NCBI RefSeq assembly: GCF_012932915.1
Contig: NZ_VCQU01000009.1
Span: 248,001 to 312,000 of the forward strand
DNA length: 64,000 nt
Reading direction: 5' to 3'
DNA from: Antrihabitans stalactiti
GTDB lineage: Bacteria; Actinomycetota; Actinomycetes; Mycobacteriales; Mycobacteriaceae
A program made the translations under genes and the position numbers. Each line of letters opens with the position of its first letter. The first letter of the stretch is position 1. The notes beneath the pieces are model-generated. The model had not been told where the DNA came from, searched no databases, and worked only from the letters and a program-made list of their open reading frames with translations. Below are positions 30,881 to 40,250 of this stretch, one piece after another.

Positions 30881-32254
30881 ATGACTGATCAGTCCCGCCC
30901 GCTCCGGGTCGCCATCATCGGTGCAGGCCCCGCAGGCATCTATGCCGCGGATGCCCTGATGAAGTCTGAGACCGACGTCAGCATCGACCTCTTCGAGCGC
31001 ATGCCTGCGCCGTTCGGCCTCATTCGGTACGGCGTCGCGCCGGACCATCCGCGCATCAAGGGCATCATCTCGGCCCTGCACAAGGTGCTCGACAAGGACC
31101 ACGTGCGGCTGCTCGGCAACATCGACTACGGCAACGACATCACGCTCGACGATCTGCGCCACTTCTACGACGCGGTGATCTTCTCGACCGGCGCGAACGC
31201 GGACCGCAATCTCGAACTCCCTGGCGTCGACCTCGACGGCAGCTACGGCGCCGCCGACTTCGTGTCCTGGTACGACGGCCACCCCGACGTCCCGCGTGAC
31301 TGGCCGCTCGAGGCCGAGAAGGTCGCGGTGCTCGGTGTCGGGAACGTCGCGCTCGACGTTGCTCGCGTGCTCGCCAAGACGGGCGACGAACTGCTGCCGA
31401 CCGAGATCCCGGCAAATGTTTACGAGGGTCTGAAGGCGAACAAGGCGGTCGAGGTCCACGTCTTCGGTCGTCGCGGTCCCGCGCAGGCCAAGTTCACGCC
31501 GTTGGAACTTCGTGAACTCGACCACTCGCCGACCATCGAGGTCATCGTCGATCCTGAAGACATCGAATACGACGAAGCCTCCGAGGCGGCCCGCCGCAAC
31601 TCGAAGATCGTCGACATGGTGGCGAACACGCTGCAGGACTGGGCAATTCGCGACCCAGGCGACCGGCCGCACAAGTTGTACCTGCACTTCTTCGAATCGC
31701 CGACCGAGATCCTCGGTGCGGACGGCAAGGTCGTCGGTCTACGGACCGAACGCACCGAGCTCGACGGCACCGGAAACGTCCGGGGCACTGGCAAATTCAA
31801 GGACTGGGAAGTTCAGTCGGTGTACCGCGCCGTCGGGTATCTCTCGCAGAACGTCTCGAACCTGCCGTTCGACGACCAGGCAGGGACCGTGCCCAACGAA
31901 GCCGGCCGAGTCCTTGCCGACGACAGCACGGACGGAAAGTTCCTTCCCGCAACGTATGTCACGGGCTGGATCAAGCGCGGCCCGGTCGGTCTGATCGGTC
32001 ACACGAAGGGCGACGCGAACGAAACGGTCGCCTGCCTGCTCGACGATCGCGCTGGCTTCGTCGGCGCGGTGGAACCGGACGAGAACGCGATCATCGAGTT
32101 CCTCGAGAAGCGCGACGTTCCGTTCACGACGTGGCAGGGCTGGTACCGCTTGGACGCTCACGAGCGTTCGCTCGGCGAACCCGAAGGGCGCGAACGGATC
32201 AAGGTCGTCGAACGCGAAGACATGTTGCGAGCGAGCGAACCGCACCGCGCCTGA
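30881..32254 (+). CDS. fprA: NADPH-ferredoxin reductase FprA (adrenodoxin reductase family)
   Basis: This 457-residue FAD enzyme moves electrons from NADPH to ferredoxins that serve P450s and Fe-S assembly. Landmarks are VAIIGAGPAGIYAADAL (FAD site), MPAPFGLIRYGVAPDHPRIK, VLGVGNVALDVARVLAK (NADPH site), FGRRGPAQAKFTPLELREL and TGWIKRGPVGLIGHTKGDA. It stands alone, 80 bp before an unrelated amidohydrolase. The iron box upstream suggests IdeR control, which suits a role in iron-sulfur metabolism. Confidence 0.95.
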   Translation: MTDQSRPLRVAIIGAGPAGIYAADALMKSETDVSIDLFERMPAPFGLIRYGVAPDHPRIKGIISALHKVLDKDHVRLLGNIDYGNDITLDDLRHFYDAVIFSTGANADRNLELPGVDLDGSYGAADFVSWYDGHPDVPRDWPLEAEKVAVLGVGNVALDVARVLAKTGDELLPTEIPANVYEGLKANKAVEVHVFGRRGPAQAKFTPLELRELDHSPTIEVIVDPEDIEYDEASEAARRNSKIVDMVANTLQDWAIRDPGDRPHKLYLHFFESPTEILGADGKVVGLRTERTELDGTGNVRGTGKFKDWEVQSVYRAVGYLSQNVSNLPFDDQAGTVPNEAGRVLADDSTDGKFLPATYVTGWIKRGPVGLIGHTKGDANETVACLLDDRAGFVGAVEPDENAIIEFLEKRDVPFTTWQGWYRLDAHERSLGEPEGRERIKVVEREDMLRASEPHRA

Positions 32255-32334
32255 CACGTACTCGCAACAGGTGGGTACGTGAAGTGCGCCGCATTTTTTA
32301 CTCCCACCACACAAACGGTTGATCGTTCTGGGGC

Positions 32335-33135
32335 ATGCTTGTAGGCGTGTTCGACGCGCATCTCCACATCATCGATCCGCGGTTTCCGCTTGTCGAAAAC
32401 AACGGCTACCTACCTGACCCGTTCACGATCGCCGATTACCGCGAACGCACGAGCGCGTTGGGCATCGATGGCGGCGCGGTCATCACCGGGTCGTGGCAAG
32501 CGACCGACCAGACGTATCTGGTTGCCGCACTGGCTGAGCTCGGCGAAGGCTGGGTCGGCGTCACCCAGCTTCATCCCGACGCGACCGACGACGACATTCT
32601 CGAACTCGACCGCGCCGGCGTCCGTGGGATCCGGTTCAACCTCAAACGCGGCGCCATCGACATCGCGGCCCTGACCTTGCAAGCCCTGCGTGCGCACGAA
32701 CTCGTCGGCTGGCATGCCGAGCTCTACGTCGACGGATCACTGCTGCCGTCGCTCGCACCGGTGCTGACCAAGCTCCCCGCTGTCAGCATCGATCATCTCG
32801 GCATCTCCGGTGAAGCGCTCCCATTCCTGCTCGAGTTGGTCGACCGAGGTGTTCGGGTCAAAGCAGCGGGCTTCGGTCGCGTCGACTTCGACATCCCGAA
32901 TGCGTTGCGCCGCATCCATAACGTCAGTCCCGAGGCGTTGATGTTCGGCACCGATCTCCCCGGCACGCGCGCCACACGGGCATTCGAGCCCGCCGACGTC
33001 GAGCTGATCAAAGAGACGATCGGCGACGACTACGAAGCTGTCCTCTGTACCAACGCGCGCAGCTTCTACCGGCTGCAACCCAAGCAGGCCGCGGAGCCCT
33101 CCGACACCGCAGAATCACTGCCCGCGGTGGAGTGA
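32335..33135 (+). CDS. Amidohydrolase family protein (TIM-barrel metal hydrolase)
   Basis: This 266-residue protein begins with the metal-binding FDAHLHIID of the amidohydrolase-2 family. Later come GVRGIRFNLKRG, AVSIDHLGISG and MFGTDLPGTR with the C-terminal metal Asp. Family members hydrolyse or decarboxylate small carboxylic compounds, and the substrate here is unknown. ATG 32335 is used, with GTG 32347 a possible shorter start. It converges on the DUF456 gene, 21 bp away. Confidence 0.85.
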   Translation: MLVGVFDAHLHIIDPRFPLVENNGYLPDPFTIADYRERTSALGIDGGAVITGSWQATDQTYLVAALAELGEGWVGVTQLHPDATDDDILELDRAGVRGIRFNLKRGAIDIAALTLQALRAHELVGWHAELYVDGSLLPSLAPVLTKLPAVSIDHLGISGEALPFLLELVDRGVRVKAAGFGRVDFDIPNALRRIHNVSPEALMFGTDLPGTRATRAFEPADVELIKETIGDDYEAVLCTNARSFYRLQPKQAAEPSDTAESLPAVE

Positions 33136-33156
33136 ACGCCGACGCTCAGTAAGCCC

Positions 33157-33639
33157 TCACGTCAGGAAGGCGCCTACGAGCCAGACACCACTGGCCAAGA
33201 GTGCACCGAACAGCTCGATCAGCATCGACAGGCCGACCGCTTTGACGGCATGCCACGTCGATGGCCATGCAGTTTCGTGGCTGCCGAGGCGAGCGAGCTC
33301 GGCGAGGTAGGTGCCGAGAATGAAACCGACGAACAGTCCGACTATCGGTATCACGAAGAATCCAGCGATACCGAGCACACCACCGAGGATCAGCGACCGC
33401 GTCGGAACGCCCGCGTCCTTCATCTTCTTTCCAGGCACGGTGTATTTGATGACGCCTGAGATGATCAGGAAGACCGTGGCAATCGCGAACACGGTCCACG
33501 CGGTTGCGGACCCTTCGACAATCGCCCACACCAGGATCGCGCCGAACACCAACAACACACCGGGCAGCAGCGGCAAAACGATGCCGACCAGGCCGATCAA
33601 GATGACAAGTCCGACGATGACCTCGCCCCAACCATTCAT
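33157..33639 (-). CDS. DUF456 membrane protein
   Basis: This 160-residue protein is almost entirely hydrophobic, with about five helices (VIVGLVILIGLVGIVLPLLP, VFGAILVWAIVEG and so on) and the cytoplasmic loop YTVPGKKMKDAGVPTRSLILGG typical of DUF456. Function is unknown for the family. The ATG at 33639 is chosen because the membrane part starts there. A long open frame extending upstream is antisense to the next gene. It diverges from the CoA-transferase gene. Confidence 0.85.
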   Translation of the reverse strand: MNGWGEVIVGLVILIGLVGIVLPLLPGVLLVFGAILVWAIVEGSATAWTVFAIATVFLIISGVIKYTVPGKKMKDAGVPTRSLILGGVLGIAGFFVIPIVGLFVGFILGTYLAELARLGSHETAWPSTWHAVKAVGLSMLIELFGALLASGVWLVGAFLT

Positions 33640-33690
33640 GCGGAGAACCCTAGCTTCGAACACTATTGGCGGTTCGCTAACGTCTAGGCC

Positions 33691-34788
33691 ATGACGACTG
33701 AGAACGCCGCAAAGCAGGGGCCCCTCGCCGGTATTCGCGTGATCGAACTTGCGGGCATCGGCCCCGGACCGCACGCGGCTCTGCTCCTCGCCGACCTGGG
33801 TGCGGACGTCGTTCGCGTGCAGCGCGCAGGCGGGATTCCCGCCGCAGGCATTCCCAACGACCAGCAGCTGCGCAATCGCACGATCGTCGAGGCGAATCTG
33901 AAAGATCCCGCTGACATCGAGAAAGTGCTCGGCCTGATCGAGCGTGCCGACGTCCTCATCGAAGGGTTCCGGCCCGGAGTGACCGAACGAATGGGCCTCG
34001 GACCAGACGACGTCGCAGCGCGCAATCCGCGCATCGTCTACGGCCGTATGACCGGGTGGGGCCAACAGGGTCCGCTCGCGCAGAGCGCAGGTCACGACAT
34101 CAACTACATCTCCCTGACCGGGGTGCTCCACGCGATCGGCCGCAAGGGTGAGCGCCCGGTGCCACCGCTGAACATGGTCGGCGATTTCGGCGGCGGGTCG
34201 ATGTTCCTCGTCTTCGGCATACTCGCAGCGCTGATCGAGCGCCAGACCTCGGGCAAAGGCCAGGTTGTCGATGCCGCGATGGTCGACGGCACCCTCGCGT
34301 TGTCGCACATGATCTGGGGCTTCCGCGGTCGCGGGCTGTGGTCGGACGAGCGTGGCGTCAACATGCTCGACACCGGCTATCCGTTCTACGACACCTACGA
34401 AACTGCCGACGGCAAGCACATGGCCGTTGGCGCGCTCGAGCCCCAGTTCTATGCGGAGTTGCTGAAGGGCCTCGAACTCGACGCTGCAGACCTGCCGCAT
34501 CAGCTCGATCAGTCCGGTTACCCGAAGCTGCGGGAGATTTTCACCGACAAGTTCAAATCGAAGACGCGCGATGAGTGGGCCGCCATTTTCGAAGGAACCG
34601 ATGCGTGCACCACGCCCGTCTTGACCTTCGCCGAGGCGCCCGACAACGCACACATTGCTGCGCGCGGATCGCTCATCGACATCGACGGCGTCGTTCAGCA
34701 TCTGCCCGCGCCGCGGTTCTCGCGCACCCCGAACGGCATCCCGACTGCGCCGCCACGCGACGCGGCCGACCCGTTGACATTGTGGTGA
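33691..34788 (+). CDS. Alpha-methylacyl-CoA racemase / CoA-transferase family III
   Basis: This 365-residue family III CoA-transferase-like protein has the N-terminal [32 protein letters not shown]. The racemase active-site signatures [11 protein letters not shown] (His) and MVGDFGGGS (Asp) are present, with [11 protein letters not shown] after them. These fit alpha-methylacyl-CoA racemase, which inverts the 2-methyl centre of branched acyl-CoAs, including sterol side chains, before beta-oxidation. No other fatty-acid gene is adjacent. The terpene synthase follows 67 bp later on the same strand. Confidence 0.9.
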   Translation: MTTENAAKQGPLAGIRVIELAGIGPGPHAALLLADLGADVVRVQRAGGIPAAGIPNDQQLRNRTIVEANLKDPADIEKVLGLIERADVLIEGFRPGVTERMGLGPDDVAARNPRIVYGRMTGWGQQGPLAQSAGHDINYISLTGVLHAIGRKGERPVPPLNMVGDFGGGSMFLVFGILAALIERQTSGKGQVVDAAMVDGTLALSHMIWGFRGRGLWSDERGVNMLDTGYPFYDTYETADGKHMAVGALEPQFYAELLKGLELDAADLPHQLDQSGYPKLREIFTDKFKSKTRDEWAAIFEGTDACTTPVLTFAEAPDNAHIAARGSLIDIDGVVQHLPAPRFSRTPNGIPTAPPRDAADPLTLW

Positions 34789-34855
34789 CCTGCGCGTTGC
34801 AGTAGCTACGATCACAACTGTGTCGACTGAATACCGCAGCCTTTGAGGCACGCTC

Positions 34856-35977
34856 ATGAGCGATGAACCGAAGGCTTGCCCGGGAATTCCAGAAGACACC
34901 CGGGTTCACCTACCGCCGTTGGACCAGCTGTTCACCTGCGGATTGCATCCTCAGTACTACGACATCCTGCGCAGCCACGAGGACTGGGTCTATCGGCATT
35001 TGCTGCCGGGCGAGCCGAAGTTGGCGTACAACGTTCTGCACGACAACCTCGGCGCTCTGTTCGTCTGTATGGCTTATTTCGAGCACGACGCGGACAAGGT
35101 CAAAGACATCTGCGACCTCATGACGTGGCTGTTCATCCACGACGACGACGTCGTAGACCTTCGCACGGCACCTGACAGTCCGAACAGCGTCCGTCAAGCC
35201 GCCGTCGACGACTATCTCGGCAAGATCGAAGACGTTCTCGACGGCGGCGTAGCGACGGACACCCGCTGGGCGATGGAGAGCATTCACGACTTGATCGAGC
35301 GGTTCACTGCTCGATCGTCGCCGAAGCTGCTGGCTCGGTTGCTCGATGCGCTCGGCTTCTACAGCACCGTCGCCACCAGTTCGGAGGTCACCGACCTGCT
35401 CGATCATCGAATCACCGATCTTGCCGAGCACATGGAGCTTCGATCGACCGGTGGCAGCTCGGCCAGTCAGCTGTTCCACGTCGTCACCGAGTACATCCAC
35501 GGCGTCGATCTGGATCCCGAAGTCGTCGCGATGGAGTCGGTAGACCAGTACTGGCGTGCCATTATGGACTGCTGGTACCTACCCAACGACTTGCTGTCGT
35601 TCCGAACCGAATGCACGCGTGGCGATCACAACAACGCGGTCTGCGTTTTGCGGCGCTCCGAAGGGCTTTCGTTGCAGGAAGCGGTCGACCGGTTGGCCTG
35701 CTTGATCAACGAGAGGCAGGCCGATGCGGCGCGCCGATACGCCGAAATCTCAGAGTCACCACTCGCGTCGATCCCTGGTTTGCTCGCGTGTCTCGAAAAC
35801 TTGCAACACGTTGCCGCCGCAAACCAACGTTGGTCGTATATGGTGCCGCGGTACCACGGCGAAGGCTTCGTCTGGAACGGCGTGCTGACGGGAGAACTGC
35901 GTCTGACTCGGAGTCATACTTACTTCCCGGACGTACCGGCAACCCGCGTTACCGAGCACGGTTTTATCTCGGGATAG
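34856..35977 (+). CDS. Class I terpene synthase (bacterial type)
   Basis: This 373-residue single-domain cyclase carries both metal-binding motifs. The aspartate-rich IHDDDVVD is near residue 100 and the NSE triad NDLLSFRTE is near residue 240. A likely pyrophosphate-sensor arginine (HMELRSTGG) lies about 45 residues before NSE. Such enzymes ionise farnesyl or geranylgeranyl diphosphate and cyclise the cation. The length fits a sesqui- or diterpene cyclase without the beta domain. No prenyltransferase or P450 is adjacent. The ATG at 34856 has only weak upstream pairing. The product cannot be predicted. Confidence 0.88.
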   Translation: MSDEPKACPGIPEDTRVHLPPLDQLFTCGLHPQYYDILRSHEDWVYRHLLPGEPKLAYNVLHDNLGALFVCMAYFEHDADKVKDICDLMTWLFIHDDDVVDLRTAPDSPNSVRQAAVDDYLGKIEDVLDGGVATDTRWAMESIHDLIERFTARSSPKLLARLLDALGFYSTVATSSEVTDLLDHRITDLAEHMELRSTGGSSASQLFHVVTEYIHGVDLDPEVVAMESVDQYWRAIMDCWYLPNDLLSFRTECTRGDHNNAVCVLRRSEGLSLQEAVDRLACLINERQADAARRYAEISESPLASIPGLLACLENLQHVAAANQRWSYMVPRYHGEGFVWNGVLTGELRLTRSHTYFPDVPATRVTEHGFISG

Positions 35978-36064
35978 ACGGATCGCAGGAAAATCGGTCG
36001 GCCGCAACATAGCGTTAATGATCCTGAAGTTTTTAACTAGGCATCCTCTAGCAAACCCGGGAGG

Positions 36065-37885
36065 ATGGGAGCGAGCGGTAATGTGAGCAGCGTGCGGCGA
36101 CACCAAGTCTTAGACGACGCCGGCGCCCCTGCACGGGTGCCATTTGCACTGGCGACGTCTCCGGTGATGGCACGGACGACCGGCGGCCTGTTCGTAATGG
36201 GCGGCGTACTCGGTATGACGCTTGCGATTCTGATGCCGCACGAGGGGCCCGGTAACCGGGTTGTCGTGGCGATCGTTGCGATCGGAGCCTTGGTCTTCGG
36301 CATCGGACTTGCGGTCATCGGCGACCTGGTACACCCTCGCACTCATCAGTTGCTCGTCCCACTGGGCACGATTCTGATCAGCGCGACCATTCAACAATCC
36401 ACGTCGAACACCGCCGCATTGGCGTTGGCGAGCTTCTATGTGTTCGTTGCGTGCGATTCGTCGTTCTTCTTTTCCTGGCTGCGCGCTGCCGCTCAAATCG
36501 TGTTTGCAGTCGCCTGCTGCATGATCGTGCTCGCGTCACGCGACGGACTGCCGTGGTGGTCCGGACTGGTGCCATCCGGCGTCACCATCGCGGTCGGCGC
36601 CGTGGTCGGCGTGCTCGCGAGGCTTGCATCCGATGCCGACATAGATTCACTGACAGGTCTGTTGAACAGACGTGGGTTCGATACGCGCCTGCACCTCGAA
36701 ATCGCTCGCGCGACCCGAACCGGCTTGCGTCCGGCCTTGATCCTGTTCGACCTGGACCGCTTCAAGACGGTCAACGACGAACTCGGCCATCGTTCCGGCG
36801 ACGCGGTACTGCAGAAGGTTGCCGACTCGTGGCAGCAGTTGCTGGGTCCGTCGAGAATTCTGGCGCGCTACGGCGGCGACGAATTCGCTCTCCTCGTGCC
36901 CGATATGTCCGAGCAAGGCGCTATCGCACTCGCCGATCAAATGCGAGAGTCGATCGCGTTCGGCTGCTCTGCGGGCGTGACGTCATGGCAACCAGGGGAA
37001 TCCGGGTCGTTCCTTGTCAGTCGCGCCGACGTCGGTCTCTATCGCGCCAAGCAGGCAGGCCGCAACCGGACCGTTCTGGAGTCGTCACGGCGGCCACCGC
37101 TCGCAGTCGAATTGGTCGAGGCGATCGCGCGCGAAACGCTCGACGTGCATTACCAGCCGATCGTGAGCCTCACCGACGGCGGAACGATTGTGGGCGTCGA
37201 GGCGCTCGTCCGGTGGAAGTCGGTCACGCAGCCGTCGGTCAGCACCGAGGAAGTAATTCGCGTCGCCGAAGAGAACGGCCTGATCGCCAACCTCGACCGG
37301 TTCGTGCTGTACCGAGCCTGCCGCGACGCGCTCGACATTCAACAGTCGGTCCCCGGGCAGTCGATGATCCTCAACGTCAACGTGTCCGGCCTCGAACTGG
37401 TCGAAAAAGACTATGTCGCGCGAGTGGACGAAGTCCTCCGCGCAACCGGCTGGCCCGCCGATCAGCTGATCCTGGAAGTCACCGAGAGCGTTCTCGACGT
37501 GAACACACCAACCGCAATCTCGAATCTCGGCGAACTTCGGGGTCGCGGAATTCGCATCGCCATCGACGATTTCGGTACCGGCTACTCGTCGTTGAGTCGG
37601 CTGAAGACGCTGCCGACCGACTTCCTCAAGCTAGACGGCTCCTTCATCACATCGATCACCGACGAGGGCGAAGCGCCGCCGCTGCTCGAGGTCATCGCGC
37701 TGCTCAGCGTCTCGCTCGGCCTGCCGGTGATTGCCGAAGGTGTGGAGAACGAACACCAGGCAGCGGTCCTCGCATCACTGGGTTACTCACTCGCGCAGGG
37801 GTACTTCTACGGTTATCCGCAGTCCGCGCCCGACATTGCCAAGCAATTGTCGCGCGACGCGCAGGTCCCGCTTCCAGGCCGCTAA
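36065..37885 (+). CDS. Bifunctional GGDEF-EAL c-di-GMP protein, membrane bound
   Basis: This 606-residue protein has an N-terminal block of about six membrane helices (residues 30-185). The GGDEF domain (DSLTGLLNRRGFDTR, LFDLDRFKTVNDELGHRSGD) has an intact ARYGGDEFALL active site. The EAL domain has VEALVRW, LEVTESVL, IDDFGTGYSSLSRL and IAEGVENE, so both diguanylate cyclase and phosphodiesterase activities look possible. GGGAGG lies directly against ATG 36065, so GTG 36083 is an alternative start. It is convergent with the MocR gene, overlapping its stop by 4 bp. Confidence 0.92.
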   Translation: MGASGNVSSVRRHQVLDDAGAPARVPFALATSPVMARTTGGLFVMGGVLGMTLAILMPHEGPGNRVVVAIVAIGALVFGIGLAVIGDLVHPRTHQLLVPLGTILISATIQQSTSNTAALALASFYVFVACDSSFFFSWLRAAAQIVFAVACCMIVLASRDGLPWWSGLVPSGVTIAVGAVVGVLARLASDADIDSLTGLLNRRGFDTRLHLEIARATRTGLRPALILFDLDRFKTVNDELGHRSGDAVLQKVADSWQQLLGPSRILARYGGDEFALLVPDMSEQGAIALADQMRESIAFGCSAGVTSWQPGESGSFLVSRADVGLYRAKQAGRNRTVLESSRRPPLAVELVEAIARETLDVHYQPIVSLTDGGTIVGVEALVRWKSVTQPSVSTEEVIRVAEENGLIANLDRFVLYRACRDALDIQQSVPGQSMILNVNVSGLELVEKDYVARVDEVLRATGWPADQLILEVTESVLDVNTPTAISNLGELRGRGIRIAIDDFGTGYSSLSRLKTLPTDFLKLDGSFITSITDEGEAPPLLEVIALLSVSLGLPVIAEGVENEHQAAVLASLGYSLAQGYFYGYPQSAPDIAKQLSRDAQVPLPGR

Positions 37886-39363
37886 ACGCACACCAAGGTC
37901 GCCGACGACTCGTCGCTTCGCGGCGCGAGGACCTCGTACGCGGCGGCGATACCGCAGACCGCAAGTGCAAGATCCTGCTCGTTCTGCGCATACGGCAGCC
38001 GGATGAATCGTTCGAATGCACCCTCGACGCCGAAGCGCGGACCTGCGGCGAGCAGGACCCCGAAGTTCGGCGCAGTCGCGGCGAGAGCGGTCGAGACAGG
38101 CGCAGGCAGCTGTACCCACAACGCCATACCGCCTGCGCCGATGAGCGGGCGCCAGTCGGGCAAGTGTGAATCGATCGCGTCGAGCAGCGCGGTGCGCTGG
38201 CCGCGCAACAGCTCACGACGACGTTCGAGCATCGGCTCGGCTTCGGCGAGCAGGTATGCGGTCGCGAGCTGGTCCATCACGGGGGTGCCGAGGTCGACCG
38301 CGGCACGCGTTCCAGCGAGCCGAGTGATCAACGACGGATTGGCCCGAATCCAGCCGACTCGAAGGCCGCCCCAGAACGATTTCGATGCGGAGCCGATGGT
38401 CACCAACTCGGATCCGCGATTGAAGGCGGCGGCCGGAATGACGGGATCCATATCCAGATTGAGCTCGGCCATCGACTCGTCGACGACGACGGTCATCCGC
38501 GTATCGCGGGCAATGCGAGCCAGTTCGGCGCGGCCTGCCTCGTCCATGCACAGCCCGGTCGGGTTGTGGAAGTCGACGACGAGATAGGCCATGCGTGCGG
38601 CGGTTTGGCGTGCCGCACTTCGGATTCCGTCCAGGTCCCACCCACCGGAGTTGCCCTCTTCGGGGCGCAGCGGCACCGGCACGGGCCGCGCGCCGGCGCT
38701 GCGGATCGCCTCGATGCCGTTCGGATAGGTCGGGTGCTCGATCAGTACGCGTTCTCCGGGCGCGGTCAGCGCCGCGAGCAGCAGGCGCAGCGCGTGCTGC
38801 GCGCCGAGGGTCACCATGATCTGGTCCGCCTCGGTGGGTAATCCGCGCTGGCGATAGCGCTCGGCGATCGCTTCGCGCAGCACCGGAATGCCGATCGGTT
38901 CCATACCGTGCGACGGCAGATAGGTCGGCAGCGCCTTCAGCGCGGCGGCGTACGCACCTTCGACCTCTGGCGGTGCGGGTAATGCTGCGTAGCTCATATC
39001 GATCGCCGGCGCGTCCGGCTTTGCGGTGGTGGCGGCGAACATCAGCCCGTTCGGGGCAGTGCCCGACGGCAGCGCGACCGTACTGCGCGAGCCCTGCCTG
39101 CTGATCAGATAGCCGTCCTCGCGCAGCATCGTGTACGTCGAGGTGATGGTGGTTCGGCTGAGGCCGAGAGCGGCAGCGAGATCGCGCTCGCTCGGAAGAG
39201 CCACCCCGAGTGGAATCCGGCCGTCGTGGATAAGCAACCGAACGCCGTCTGCCAACGCGTGGTACGCGGGCCGGGCCGTCTTGCGCCGCCCGTTCGCATC
39301 GTCTTGCCGCCACTGCCCGAGATCGCGCGTCAACGACGACACTCCCAACACCCTCATAGCCAT
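37882..39363 (-). CDS. MocR-type transcriptional regulator (GntR wHTH fused to PLP aminotransferase fold)
   Basis: This protein of about 493 residues has an N-terminal GntR winged helix (PSERDLAAALGLSRTTITSTYTMLREDGYL in outline). An aminotransferase fold follows with the PLP lysine in IGSASKSFWGGLRVGW. MocR proteins sense PLP or amino acids and control a neighbouring gene. I chose ATG 39363 because -10-like AATACT and -35-like TTGCAA (17-nt spacing) place the start of transcription at or next to it, suggesting a leaderless mRNA. ATG 39357 is also possible. It faces the small gene at 39425, with an inverted repeat between them. Confidence 0.85.
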   Translation of the reverse strand: MAMRVLGVSSLTRDLGQWRQDDANGRRKTARPAYHALADGVRLLIHDGRIPLGVALPSERDLAAALGLSRTTITSTYTMLREDGYLISRQGSRSTVALPSGTAPNGLMFAATTAKPDAPAIDMSYAALPAPPEVEGAYAAALKALPTYLPSHGMEPIGIPVLREAIAERYRQRGLPTEADQIMVTLGAQHALRLLLAALTAPGERVLIEHPTYPNGIEAIRSAGARPVPVPLRPEEGNSGGWDLDGIRSAARQTAARMAYLVVDFHNPTGLCMDEAGRAELARIARDTRMTVVVDESMAELNLDMDPVIPAAAFNRGSELVTIGSASKSFWGGLRVGWIRANPSLITRLAGTRAAVDLGTPVMDQLATAYLLAEAEPMLERRRELLRGQRTALLDAIDSHLPDWRPLIGAGGMALWVQLPAPVSTALAATAPNFGVLLAAGPRFGVEGAFERFIRLPYAQNEQDLALAVCGIAAAYEVLAPRSDESSATLVCV

Positions 39364-39380
39364 GCGGTCCAGTATTTGCG

Positions 39381-39407
39381 ATCTGGCTATTTTTTGCAAG
39401 GCCAGAT
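39381..39407. promoter_or_regulatory. Inverted repeat, candidate MocR operator
   Basis: ATCTGGC (39381-39387) and GCCAGAT (39401-39407) form a perfect 7-bp inverted repeat around a 13-bp AT-rich spacer. The spacer contains the self-complementary TTGCAA at 39394-39399, usable as a -35 box on both strands. The site lies midway between the divergent MocR and small-membrane-protein genes. Confidence 0.55.
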
Positions 39408-39424
39408 GAGCGGATGGTTATGGC

Positions 39425-39655
39425 ATGACCACGATCTTGACACTCCTCATCCTCGGGGCTTTCGCAGCGGCGATCTACCACTTCGCTCCGCACAGCTCCA
39501 AGCACGGCCTATTCCACCTTGACCAGTTCCGACCTGCCGCACCACTGGCCGGTTTTCTGCCTGGCGACTACGAGCAACAGCGCCTGTACGCCGACATCGC
39601 AGCGATCCACGCCCACGACGACCACGACGACTTCCACCAGTCCACTGCCGCATAA
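39425..39655 (+). CDS. Small membrane protein with His/Asp-rich tail
   Basis: This 76-residue protein has one N-terminal transmembrane helix (TILTLLILGAFAAAIYHF). A short loop (DQFRPAAPLAGFLPGDYEQQRLYADIAAI) and a C-terminal HAHDDHDDFHQ tail that could bind metal ions follow. I recognise no family. It diverges from the MocR regulator and shares its candidate operator, so it is the likely regulated target. It is convergent with ogt, 17 bp apart. Confidence 0.7.
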   Translation: MTTILTLLILGAFAAAIYHFAPHSSKHGLFHLDQFRPAAPLAGFLPGDYEQQRLYADIAAIHAHDDHDDFHQSTAA

Positions 39656-39672
39656 CTGGACTGGTCCGGCCG

Positions 39673-40212
39673 TCAGAACAGGGTCGGCGCGTCGAACCCC
39701 GGCGCCTGCTCCATCGTGAGCAGAGCGCGCTTGGTCACGACGCCGCCGTACGCCGAGAACCCGCCGATGCGATTACCTGCGGCAAGCACCCGGTGGCACG
39801 GCACGATGATCGGCACCGGGTTGCGGCCGAGCGCTTGGCCGACAGCTTGGGCGGCTCCGCGAGAATCGACCCGCTCGGCGACCTCGCCGTAGGTGAGCGT
39901 CGTACCCGGTTCGATCGACCGGGCGACCTCGTAGACCCGCCGGTCGAAGAGTCGCAGTCTGGTCAAGTCCAGGTCGATCCAGCGCAAGTCGTCGACCGCG
40001 CCGTCGAGATGACGGCAGACACCCTCGATCGCCGCGCGGACCGGCTCGGGCGGCGATTGCTCCGGTGCCGAACGGCAGTACCGCGCGAGCCGTTGCGCCG
40101 TCGCACTCGCATTCACCTCGGGCAAGGCCAGAGCCTGGATGCCGGCCTCGCTCCACACAACTCCGCACCTGCCGAGGGCGGTGTCGAAGTAGGTGTAGCC
40201 GAGCGGGGTCAT
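39673..40212 (-). CDS. ogt: Methylated-DNA--protein-cysteine methyltransferase
   Basis: This 179-residue suicide DNA-repair protein transfers the methyl group of O6-methylguanine to its own cysteine. The active-site motif IIVPCHRVL is intact, followed by AAGNRIGGFSAYGG. The helix-turn-helix region (TLTYGEVAERVDSRGAAQAVG) and an N-terminal Ogt domain are present. No ada-type domain is fused. It stands alone between the small membrane protein and the SDR gene, 38 bp from the latter. Confidence 0.93.
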   Translation of the reverse strand: MTPLGYTYFDTALGRCGVVWSEAGIQALALPEVNASATAQRLARYCRSAPEQSPPEPVRAAIEGVCRHLDGAVDDLRWIDLDLTRLRLFDRRVYEVARSIEPGTTLTYGEVAERVDSRGAAQAVGQALGRNPVPIIVPCHRVLAAGNRIGGFSAYGGVVTKRALLTMEQAPGFDAPTLF

Positions 40213-40250
40213 GGCTTCAGTGTCTACCCGACCACCGACATTGCAGATGC

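Noticed and set aside
33640-34899. Long open frame on the minus strand extending the DUF456 gene upstream by 420 codons
   Set aside because: It is antisense to the intact CoA-transferase gene, Arg/Val/His-rich, and the membrane protein starts naturally at ATG 33639. This is a high-GC artefact.
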